Of a DNA stretch of 64,000 nucleotides, positions 11,801 to 20,600 are shown piece after piece. The translations under genes were made by a program, and so were the position numbers. This DNA is from Brachionus koreanus (Eukaryota > Rotifera > Eurotatoria > Ploima > Brachionidae). A model generated the notes under the pieces. That model searched no databases, was not told where the DNA came from, and was given only the letters and a program-made list of their open reading frames with translations. The DNA is taken from assembly GCA_016987375.1 (NCBI GenBank), contig PJRA01000485.1, positions 460,168 to 524,167 of the forward strand, read 5' to 3'. How positions within the stretch are numbered: the first letter of the stretch is position 1; each line of letters begins with the position of its first letter.

Positions 11801-14242
11801 AATTAATTATGGGATATATAATTACTACTTCTGACTCATCTATTAATTATTTTTGGCCTCTAAAATTACTAAATAAGAGCTACGGAATGACTTAAATGAT
11901 AACAATTTTTATTTTAACACTAAAAATTTTTAAATTCTCATATCTTTTGAATGGATTGTTAAAATAAATATATCTTTTTTGAATTATGTAGATTTTAAAA
12001 TTTTCTTTAAAAAATGATATTACTTTATAAAATTATTTTAGTTTTTTTATAAAATATCTATGAATTAAAAAAACCTGAAAAAATGGTGCTTCTAGTGTTA
12101 ATATTTATCTATTTTTAAAATAAAAAGAAATTTTTGAGTAAAATCAAGAAGATAAAATGAAATAATTATTTAGCATTTTTTTAGGTCTCCCTCTTTTTCT
12201 TTTAACTTCTTGTGTAGCTGAATGACTTTCAGATTGTGCAGTTGATTTAATCAAGTTGTTTGCTTTGCTTCTTGTTTGTCTTTTTTCATCTTGTACTTCC
12301 AATATTTCATCCACATTCTTGGTAATTCTATTTCTTTTGTTTACACTCTCAACAGGAAAAGCTAATCTTTTTTTTGTGAGGTTGTTACAGTAGTTAATTT
12401 ATCATCGGGTTGCTTTCTAAAGCCTTTCTCGTTTTAATTGGCCTATTTCAACAGTTTTAGCTTCTATTGGAATCTTTACATATTTTTCTCTTGCTGCTAT
12501 GTCAATGATCTATCTCATCATGATTGTGTTTATTAATGGATTTTAACATTAAAACTCCCTGGTTGTGGCTACTGTTTAAAAAACATATAGCTGCATTGTA
12601 TTGCGGGCATTTTATCTAAAATAAAATTTTTACTTTATTTTTATTAAGGAAATCAAATCAATAATCAATTAAAATATTATTGATGTTTTATTTTTTGTTC
12701 TTTTTATGAATAAGAAAAAATACTTTATGTAAATAAGGTGCACTTTTTTTCAGTATTTTTTTATAAAAAAATATTCGAAGGTTTAACTGTATGCCTAGTT
12801 TTGAAGTAAATATAATAATATTAAGCTACGGCAAGCAGGCTTGCGAAAACAGCTATGGTAGCTAGATACACAAGGACTAGATTCATTTTCAAAGACATAG
12901 TCGGTATTGGTGAAGATACATGATTAGGACAAAATATAAACAAAGTGTGAGAGAGTTACGGCTAAATATAGGATCACTTTAAAGAATTATTTTATGAAAA
13001 AAACTATTCAATAAGTTATTTGAATTAAAAATTAAAACTTTCAATTTTAATAGCAAATATTCATTCATAAAATAATTTATTTGTGGTTGATTATTTGCTA
13101 AAAAGAATTAATAATGTTTATTATGGTGCACAATATTTAAAAAAAAATTCTAATCAACTTTTTTTTCTAAGAATACAAACTGAAGGTTTAGGTGGTCTAC
13201 GGCACAACACAATTGTAGTTAATTGGCCAGAAAGATGGAGCAAAGATTTTTTTAAAGAAAAGCCAACAGAAAATGACTATGTTGATAATACATTAAGCTT
13301 ATCGTCGTTTGTTCGTAAGTTAATTAAGTCAAATCACTACTTTAATAATCACTAATTTAATTATTTAAAGAGACTTTACGATTTTGTAGTGTCAACGGTT
13401 CAGCATTAATTATAACTAAAGGTATTGATACATGGCCTGTAAACACTAAAACCGAAGTTCAAAATGGAACAATTGATTTATGGTGGATTATTCACGATGG
13501 TGGTCTGTTGCTACTAATCGTATTCTTGCTTAAGGAACATAAAATTTGGCAAAAATGCAAGCTAAGAGTATTCACTGTAGCAAGAGAAAATGAGCATAGT
13601 GTACAAATTAAAAATGATCTGCTTCAATATATGTACCATTTAAGAATCGAGGCTGAAGTCGATGTAATTGAAATGAATGATGCAGAAATTTCAGCTTACA
13701 CATATGAAAAAACACTGAAACTACAAGAAAGAGAGGAATTAGTGAGAAGTATGAAGCTGAATGAAAAGAGATCCGATGTTGAACCACAGATTTTGCTGGA
13801 CAGATTAAGAAGAAATAGCGTGTCTAAAAATATAGAAAAGCCAGAGTCAATTCATGAGCAACTGAACAAATTGAATTCAAATTTTTTACAACCATTTACA
13901 GAGACGAATCAATATACTTTTTCTGTGAACAAAGAAAATTCAAGACCGTCTATTTTTCAAACTGAAACAATACGCAAAATGCATTCAGCTGTGGAATTAA
14001 ACAAAAAGATTTTAGAAAAATCAAAAGATTCTAGTTTGGTTTTGATGAATATTCCAGCTCCACCGAAAAATCAAGGAAGTGCTGATTACAATTGTAATTT
14101 TTTAAAAATTTTTAAGTTTCTTAATAATTTTCAAATTTGATTTTTTTAAGATTTAACCTATATAAATGCTGCAACTGAAGGATTAAAAAGGGTATTGTTG
14201 GTTAGAGGATCTGGTCGTGAAGTCATTACAATTTTTTCATAA
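5822..14242 (+). CDS. kcc: K-Cl cotransporter (SLC12 family), 13 exons, 1136 aa
   Basis: Electroneutral potassium-chloride cotransporter of the plasma membrane (SLC12A4-7/KCC branch). Exons: 5822-5936, 8214-8323, 8372-8473, 8527-8676, 8737-9155, 9211-9542, 9595-9828, 9936-10503, 10557-10890, 10950-11038, 13172-13314, 13371-14093, 14151-14242; the sum is 3411 nt, in frame throughout. KCC marks: [17 protein letters not shown] in TM1 (about residues 113-130), [20 protein letters not shown], the cysteine-rich long extracellular loop in exon 6 (six Cys), [12 protein letters not shown], and the cytoplasmic [31 protein letters not shown] and [10 protein letters not shown] blocks. It ends in REVITIFS, as KCCs do. 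The regulatory site SAYTYEKT is kept (T980); the second site reads MHSAV, with Ser1071 where vertebrate KCC3 has Thr1048. Start: ATG 5822 gives the full cytosolic N-terminus; an in-frame ATG at 8222 in exon 2 is an alternative. Exon 1 and its 2.3-kb intron are the least certain part. Confidence 0.93.
7440..7650 (-). mobile_element. LINE 3'-end fragment, family 1 (copy a)
   Basis: Lies in KCC intron 1. On the minus strand it encodes ...[10 protein letters not shown]..., the SFK..LDKF type of ending of a LINE ORF2, then VAARTS. Its DNA is clearly related to 45497-45695 and 52480-52625 (shared TTCTTGCTGCGACAT..CTAACAAGAAT stretch in + orientation). Unlike the other two copies it lacks a (TTAG)n tail. 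The 85-codon + strand frame 7475-7732 over it is an antisense artefact. Confidence 0.6.
7785..8060 (+). mobile_element. retroposon remnant with tRNA-like box B and (TTA)n tract
   Basis: Two adjacent parts in KCC intron 1. At 7785-7872 is a GC-richer segment ending GTAGCTTATTATTATTATT, the same 3' end (GTAGCTTA plus TTA repeats) seen inverted at 12.8 and 22.1 kb. At 7885-7950 the sequence GTGGTTAGGTAACA .. AGGGTTCAAATCCC resembles the D-arm and T-arm (box B, GGTTCAAATCC) of a tRNA, but no acceptor stem pairs around it. I read this as a tRNA-derived SINE next to or nested with a (TTA)n-tailed element. It is not a functional tRNA gene. Confidence 0.45.
12170..12640 (-). mobile_element. DNA-transposon protein remnant with AT-hook tail
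   Basis: Minus-strand translation in pieces gives a C..Y...[25 protein letters not shown] stretch, which looks like the second half of a FLYWCH-type zinc finger (C....HNH spacing). A basic region follows, ending KRKRGRPKK, an AT-hook motif. Multiple stops and frame changes are present. FLYWCH plus AT-hook tails occur in MULE-like elements of invertebrates. The call is by motif only, with no transposase core seen. Confidence 0.4.
12815..12985 (-). repeat. (TTA)n-tailed retroposon, copy 2
   Basis: On the minus strand this ends TTGCCGTAGCTTAATATTATTATA. It matches 22066-22245 over about 160 bp: shared TAGATTCAT..AAAGACATA.T.GGTAT, GATACAT.A.TAGGACAAAA..AAACAA and AAGCTACRRCAAGCA blocks. It matches 7785-7872 over its last ~70 bp. 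The shared 3' end plus microsatellite tail suggests a LINE 3' end or SINE family. Confidence 0.55.
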
Positions 14243-14290
14243 ATTTCAATTAATTATTCTCTTATTCAATTGTATTTTATTCTATTTATT

Positions 14291-14296
14291 AATAAA
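14291..14296 (+). promoter_or_regulatory. poly(A) signal AATAAA of the KCC gene
   Basis: AATAAA 49 nt after the KCC stop codon; spacing is typical for a short animal 3' UTR. Confidence 0.5.
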
Positions 14297-14479
14297 TCTT
14301 AATTTATAATTTTTTATTGTTTCATTTAAAATGGCTTTTCCTTTAGCACTCAAAAAAAAAAATCTTAATTTTTAAAAAAGATCAGATATGAAAAATAATT
14401 TTTCGATATAAAATGCATATTTATATCAAGGAAAAAATTTGAAAGTAAATTAGGTATCAAACGAAATAAGTGTTATAAG

Positions 14480-14735
14480 ACGGATTACATCATTTTTGAA
14501 GGATAGAACTCAAAAAATGGTACTAAAATGGTGGTGAAACATTTTCAAATTGGGTAGACATGATAAATGGAGTGCCTCAGATACTTGGGTCATACTTTTC
14601 GTTATTTATATCAATGACATTTTAGAAATAATCGAAAATGAATCTGAGGCTTTTGAAATAAATGGACAAAAATTAAAAGCGAATATCTCAAAAAATAAAA
14701 ATGATATTAAGTTCTGTTTTTTTTTCTGATGTAAA
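14480..14735 (+). mobile_element. degenerate LINE reverse transcriptase fragment
   Basis: Frames read FLKDRTQKMVLK, then VINGVPQ..GSYLFVIYINDILEI, the region around RT motif B and the INDI block, with frameshifts and stops. It runs up to an assembly gap at 14743. Confidence 0.6.
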
Positions 14736-14742
14736 GAATTTA

Positions 14743-14757
14743 NNNNNNNNNNNNNNN
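14743..14757. other. assembly gap (15 N)
   Basis: Fifteen undetermined bases. The gap falls between a LINE fragment and a mariner-type remnant, so the junction of the two elements may be artificial. Confidence 0.99.
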
Positions 14758-14905
14758 TCCTTCAACTTTAATTTAATGCGGTTAATCAGCTGTTGCTCTG
14801 TTGAGGCTTCCCAACCTCCCTCTTATACTTTTTCACTCAAACAACCCCAAAAATTTTCGATTGGGCGCGCTTGAGGGACATTTGGCATTAATTATATTTG
14901 AATAT
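14758..14905 (-). mobile_element. Tc1/mariner transposase C-terminal remnant
   Basis: Minus strand encodes MPNVPQARPIENFWGC, the block just after the last catalytic Asp region of Tc1/mariner transposases, then KVYKRGGWEA and LINRIKLKLK. Upstream sequence (14905-15110, minus) is too decayed to read. The 3' side is cut by the assembly gap. Confidence 0.68.
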
Positions 14906-15199
14906 TAAACTATTTGTTTAAAAGAGTTTCATTCTTATAGATTTATGCTCTTCCTCCTTTTTCTAATTGATTTCAACTGATGCCCTGGCTTGTATTAATG
15001 GATTATATTTGTAAACTTTTGCTATATCGAAAAGATTATCATATTTTTTTTATGTATTGGCTCAATTTTCAGATTCAGTTAAGAAGTAATTAGACTTTTC
15101 TTTTTGATTACGAATGCTAGAATAGATTGCTTTTGTAAATATCTGAAGGAGCTTGAGCTTTCGATGCTCATAAGCAAATAAATTAAATTATATTTTTGA

Positions 15200-16379
15200 T
15201 GTGGATTTTATTTATTCAAAATAAGTAAAAAAAATATTTTGTATTAAAAAATTTTGTAAAATGTTTTTATAAAATTAAACAATTTTTACCAACAAAATTA
15301 TTTCAATTAAAGGCGATTTAGCAAGAACACATGATTATAGAACAACTGTTAACAAAATAATTCAAATTTAGTCTAATTTTAATTTAAATATTAAAAAAAA
15401 TAGAAACAGAATTAAAACGAAAATATTATTATTCGAAAAACCTTAAAAAAAAAAAGCAATTTATTTTTTTTCGAAGGATTTTCTGATATTTTATATGATT
15501 TAAAAATAGGAATCTTTGAAGCACGCATATAAGCGATATTAGAAGCAATTATTGTTCAGTTAAATATCATATTTAGATAAGCCTCTATAAAGCAGTTTAA
15601 AGCAGAATTTAAAAAAAAAATCTATTTAATACAAATATAAAAGGCTATGTAAGTTAGCATGGTCAGGTTTTAAGAAAATTTTAAAGGTTAAATATTTTCA
15701 TAAAACATGGAATTTTCTATTTCGAATAATTTTTCATTATTTGTAATCAAACTTACAGACAAGCTGATATTTTATTATTATTTTCATTCATTGTAGTGTA
15801 AAAAAAATATTCGAATAAGATTTTCTGAAGATAAGTTAATTCATAATCCAAAAAGAAGATATTCATAATTAAGATATAGGTTTTAGCCGAATTTGGCCTA
15901 GCATTTGTTTTTATGTCTTGTTCCATTAATTCAGACATAAACAAATTTTTCTAAGTTTTGTTCTAAAATATTGAATGTTTCGTATTTTTTAAAGCAATAG
16001 GTTTCATTTTCATGAAAAAATAGATAAGTTTAGGAACAAGATTGCATTGTGTCAAGCTAAAATTTTTTTATAAATTACAGTATGTATTCAACAAAATTTA
16101 AAAAAAAATTTCGTAAAATTTATTCATATAATTTGGCACAATTGATCACATACACAGTTGTTTACAGGACTATGTATATATATTTTTATTTTATTTTTTC
16201 AAATTCATATAATCATTGTTTTTTTTTTAATTTTAATTTGTTTTTTATTTTTCAACAAAACCAATACAACCTTTTTATGATTATTGTAATTTTTACTAAT
16301 TGTACCCCCAGACATTAAGGATGAAAAGAGGAATATAATCCACTCTGAATTGTCCCGGGCTGTAAAATGCCAAAGCTAT
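15200..16379. other. intergenic, no gene seen
   Basis: AT-rich. Short open frames here (for example 16082-16318 +) are Phe/Tyr/Ile/Asn-dominated and look like chance frames in AT-rich DNA. Confidence 0.6.
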
Positions 16380-17133
16380 TAAAATTTTTTTTTTATTTTA
16401 TTTTTTTGATTTGGGCTGTTACACCAGAAGGTCTTCAGTCTAGTTTATTTAAAGCAAAATATACTATAAAGTCTAAAATATAATAAAATGAGTCTAAAAT
16501 GTTTTAAAAGAGTCTAAAATTTTGTTTTTGAATGTTTTTTAAAAATTTTTTTTATGTTTTTTTTTATTGAATTAAATGATTAAATGAAGAAGAAGAAAAA
16601 AAAAAGCTATGTACGGTTTTGCTTGGGCTGATAGTTTAACTGTTTGTGCTAACGCTTTGGTACTTAGTTTTCCTAGAAGACACCTCGCCTTTTGTTTCAA
16701 GCTCTTCATCTTTGTCTTCTTTCGTCTTTGTTCTTTTTTTTTATTAGGATAAAAATAATTTTTGATTGACTAATATTTGCCAATTAAAATAAAATTTTTC
16801 AATCATTTTTCACAAGCCAAAATTTACAAGAATTTCAAATCTTCATGAGTTAGCCAAATCAAAGTATGTTTTAGATAGATTTAATCAATTATCCTATAAA
16901 TACATCCACAAATCACTTTCGTCAGAAAACACAATTTTAACTGACTCGTTAAAAGAGTACCTTCGATTCGCAAATGGTCGTGTTCTTTCGATTAAAACAT
17001 TATTTTGTCCAAACAAAATTTTAGACTCTTTTTATTATATTTTAGAGTTTTACTATATAGTATATTTTGCTTTTAATAAACTAGGCTGAAGACCTTCTGG
17101 TGTAACAGCCCAAATCAAAAAAAAAAAATTTTA
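16380..17133. mobile_element. 754-bp element with ~120-bp terminal inverted repeats
   Basis: The left end 16380-16529 and the reverse complement of the right end 17011-17133 align almost base for base. Shared blocks include GATTTGGGCTGTTACACCAG, AAGGTCTTCAG, CTAGTTTATT and GCAAAATATACTATA. The left arm has a small tandem duplication of GAGTCTAAAAT. Both ends begin TAAAATTTTTT, so the target duplication may be TA. The interior has a ~100-codon open frame (about 16788-17086 +, ...YKYIHKSLSS..TLFCPNK) that I do not recognise. It is probably a non-autonomous DNA transposon; the superfamily is undetermined. Confidence 0.75.
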
Positions 17134-17609
17134 CCTTTCAACGTTCAAGATATTTCAATTTGCTGATTCAAATTTACAAAAATCATGTTATAAAGTTTTC
17201 TTCTAATTAGAAGCATATTCTTTGGTATTTTTTATTCTATTGCAGAAGATTGATTGATAAATTTCTGAAAATTTTCTTACCTTCTTTTTAGATTAATTAT
17301 TTAAAAAATTTGCTATTCAAGTTTTGCTTCACTTAAGTTTTAAGATAGCAATTACTTATTTTAAATCATGGAGCTATTAATCAAATATTGAATCGTACCA
17401 AAGATTCAAAAACTTAATGCTTAATTTGAGCTCATTTCTCTAATTAATTATTGCTAGTTTAAGTTAGATAACCAGGCTTAATTAAAAACAAAATTGATCC
17501 CAAACACAAAGCGGCATAAAAATAAAAAAAAAAAAAAGTATTAAAGTTTATTTATATTCTTTGTTTAATTAAAACCATTACTAGTTTTAGAATTGAGCAA
17601 ATTCTATTT

Positions 17610-17699
17610 ATGAAATTCGTTTGGTTATTGTTGCTTTTATCTTTTGTTAATTGTGTTCTAGCTATGATAATTTTTAATGGAGTCCGAAAACAATTTTAA
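17610..17699 (+). promoter_or_regulatory. upstream ORF overlapping the UNC-89 start (29 codons)
   Basis: ATG at 17610 opens a 29-codon frame that starts MKFVWLLLLLSFVNCVLA, which looks like a signal peptide, and stops at 17699, past the UNC-89 ATG at 17677 in another frame. If transcribed with UNC-89 it would act as an overlapping upstream ORF. It may also be chance, or part of an intron ending at TGTTCTAG (17661). Confidence 0.25.
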
Positions 17700-20600
17700 A
17701 AATTTAGTTCCGTACGACTTGAGCGCTCCTGAATTTCTTAAAAGGCTTCAATGTCTCGATGGACTAGAAGGTCGAGAGACGACCATCTCTTGTCAAGTAA
17801 TCGGAGACCCTGTTCCCAAAATACAATGGCTATGTGAAGACAGTAGTGAAATTTTATCATCTAATCCTCGATATGAAATTTCTTATTGCCTAAAAAGCGG
17901 AAATGCTTCACTCAAAATAAAAAATACATTGCTAAGCGATGAAATGTCATATAAATGTGTTGCGTCCAACAAACATGGTACAGCTAAGACAATTGGAATT
18001 TTGGTTGTTAAAGCAAATAAAGAATTAGTTAAGAAAAAGTTAGAACCACCAGCTAATAGTCGGCGTAGTGCATCGCCTTTGAAGAATATAGACGTGCCAC
18101 CTTCAAATCTTCAGCCAGTCAAGGAGGAAACCGAAATCTCAAGCAGCCAGTCCGAAGATTCTATAGTCGACATTTTAAAAATATCAGAACCAAATGATGT
18201 ATGATTTAAAAAATTACTAAATTCAAAATTAAATGTTTTTTTTTTTTTAATTTTAAAGGAGAAAAAATGTAAAATTTTGGATCGTCCACCGGAAACATTG
18301 ACTATTAAAGAAGGAGACGATTTGAAAATATGTTTTAATATCACAGGTGATCCTAGTCCAGAAGTATTTTGGTTTAAAGACAACGAACCATTAAAAGATG
18401 ACTACCGTATAGATATTTATGATGAAAAAAAGTTTTATTATTTGGAAATATTTGACTGTCTGCCGTGCTATTCGGGAAAATATGAAATAAGAGCCAAAAA
18501 TTTATCAAGTGAAATATCTGCTTTTGTTAAAATAGAAATAGCCGAAAATTCAAAAAAAATGGTGCGTCCAGTAATTGAAGGACTATATCAATATGACTCT
18601 AGAAAAGAGACATATCGACCGCCTCAATTTATTGTAAAGCCAACAAGTCGAACCATTCATGAAGGAAGAAAATTGACCTTGTTAAGCAAAGTCAGTGGAA
18701 TACCTACACCTGAAATATGCTGGTTTCGAGATGGAAAGCCTATTAACAATGAAGTCAATGATAAGAGAATAAAAATATATGAAAAAGATGGATGTAATTA
18801 TTTTGAAATTGTCAATATATCAATATTAGACACTGGTGAGTACACGTGCACTGCAAGCAATGTAATGGGAGCTGTTTACAGCGCCATTAACATATTGGTA
18901 GAAGCAATGACTGAGCCTGAAACAGGTGCTAGTTCAGAAGTATATTCTGATCAGGAAAAATCTGCGGATCATTGCACCTATTCGGATAATACTGACACTT
19001 CTACCTCGGCTAAATCAGTAAGATTTTTGCTTTATTAATCCAAAAAATTCGGGATTTGGAAGTTTCTAAACTAAAAAACAAAAAATATCCAAGCATTTTA
19101 AAAAGAGTGCTTAAATATTTTTTAGAGCGATGTTGTCACAATAAAATATCAATATTGACACCAAAAATTAAACAAAACAATGAAAAATTTAATTTAAAAA
19201 AAAAAAATTTATAGCAAAAATTAAAAATTAAAAGATAACTAAAATCAGATCTATCAAAAGTATATATGTAATTATCAAATTTTATTTTTGGCTTTTTGTT
19301 TAAGTTAAAAAATTCATAATGCTTTGAGTCATCTCAAAAGCAAAAACTAAATTTTTTATTAAAAGGTGATTATGGTACTAATAAACTATTTAAACTATCC
19401 TTTGTGACAACATAGTAGCAAATAGGAAATTGCGAATTCACATTCACATTTTGCTCAATCAGCATTATAATCAGCATTATTTCTAGATATATTTTGTAGA
19501 ATAATAATAATCAAAATAATAGTTGATATTCTACGGTCAAACTTAATTTAACTAAATAGACAAAGCAAGAAGACTAACGTAGTCCATTTTTTCTATTTCT
19601 ACCGGCATTATCCAGTCGAGTTTTAAACTGATTGATCGAACTTGCTGTGAAACGTTGACAGCACATTCCATTTGTTCACTACTCAGTTTAATAAAAATTT
19701 TCGCCTTGCATCACATTTTGTTAGCTGCTAGCAAATGCGATGCTTTCCATTTGGAATTAGTGTGACCTAAATTGATATATTTGTTCATTTTTAAACACAA
19801 TTATATTAAACCAGTTAATTTCATCATGGCCCTTAACTATTAAACATTTGTATTAAATTTTAGTCTTAGTCTTCTAATTTCAAGTGTTGTCAAATTTAGT
19901 TCTTGCACTCTTTTTTAATAGGATATTCTTTAGATTTCAGACACAAGTCTTGTTCCTCGTCCTTGAACGGCTTCGATGTCGTTTATGTCTTTCTTCAAGT
20001 ATACAAAATTAGCAAGTCTAGACTCATAATTCAAATTTCTTATTTGTGGAACTAACTTCATTACTCGTCTTTGTACTTGTTCTAGTCTAAATACATCTTT
20101 TTTTTAATAAGGATTCAAAGCAGACACACAGTTTTCTAGATTCGGTCCAACATTTGTTTTGTAAAGTTACAAAAAATATTGAGCATCCCAATACACAAAT
20201 GCTTACAAAGCATACTGTTGGCTTTTATAACAAACAACACCATGATCGCGCTCTGTAGTAGTCTCACATAATTTAACCTCAATATCATTAGCATTTATCA
20301 TTGATATTTCTTGACTAAAAATCTTAGAGTTGCAAATATACACTACTCTACACTTGGACTCATCATGTCAATTTCCTCTTGTATTAGCATTTGATCATTA
20401 GTATTTCTAATTACACTAATCAATTTGCTTTCATCCGCAAACAGCTCACAAAAGTGACTCACAAGCTCGGGCAAGTCATTAATGAAGATCAAGAACTGAA
20501 ACTTGTGGAACCCCACTACTGACCCCACTACCTTCAAGACCTCAGTGATGATATCTGGGATTTCAAATGAACACCAAAATCTATTTCACTACTCTTTGAA

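Larger units (their letters stand above)
11039..13171 (+). other. KCC intron 10 (2.1 kb)
   Basis: Donor GTAAGTC at 11039 and acceptor TTTTCTAAG ending at 13171. Phase 2, completing the codon of [10 protein letters not shown], a conserved KCC block. It contains the transposon remnant at 12170-12640 and the repeat copy at 12815-12985; the rest is AT-rich without features. Confidence 0.85.

Noticed and set aside
16082..16318. 78-codon + frame in the KCC to UNC-89 spacer
   Set aside because: Aromatic/Asn/Ile-rich with no domain; typical of random AT-rich DNA.
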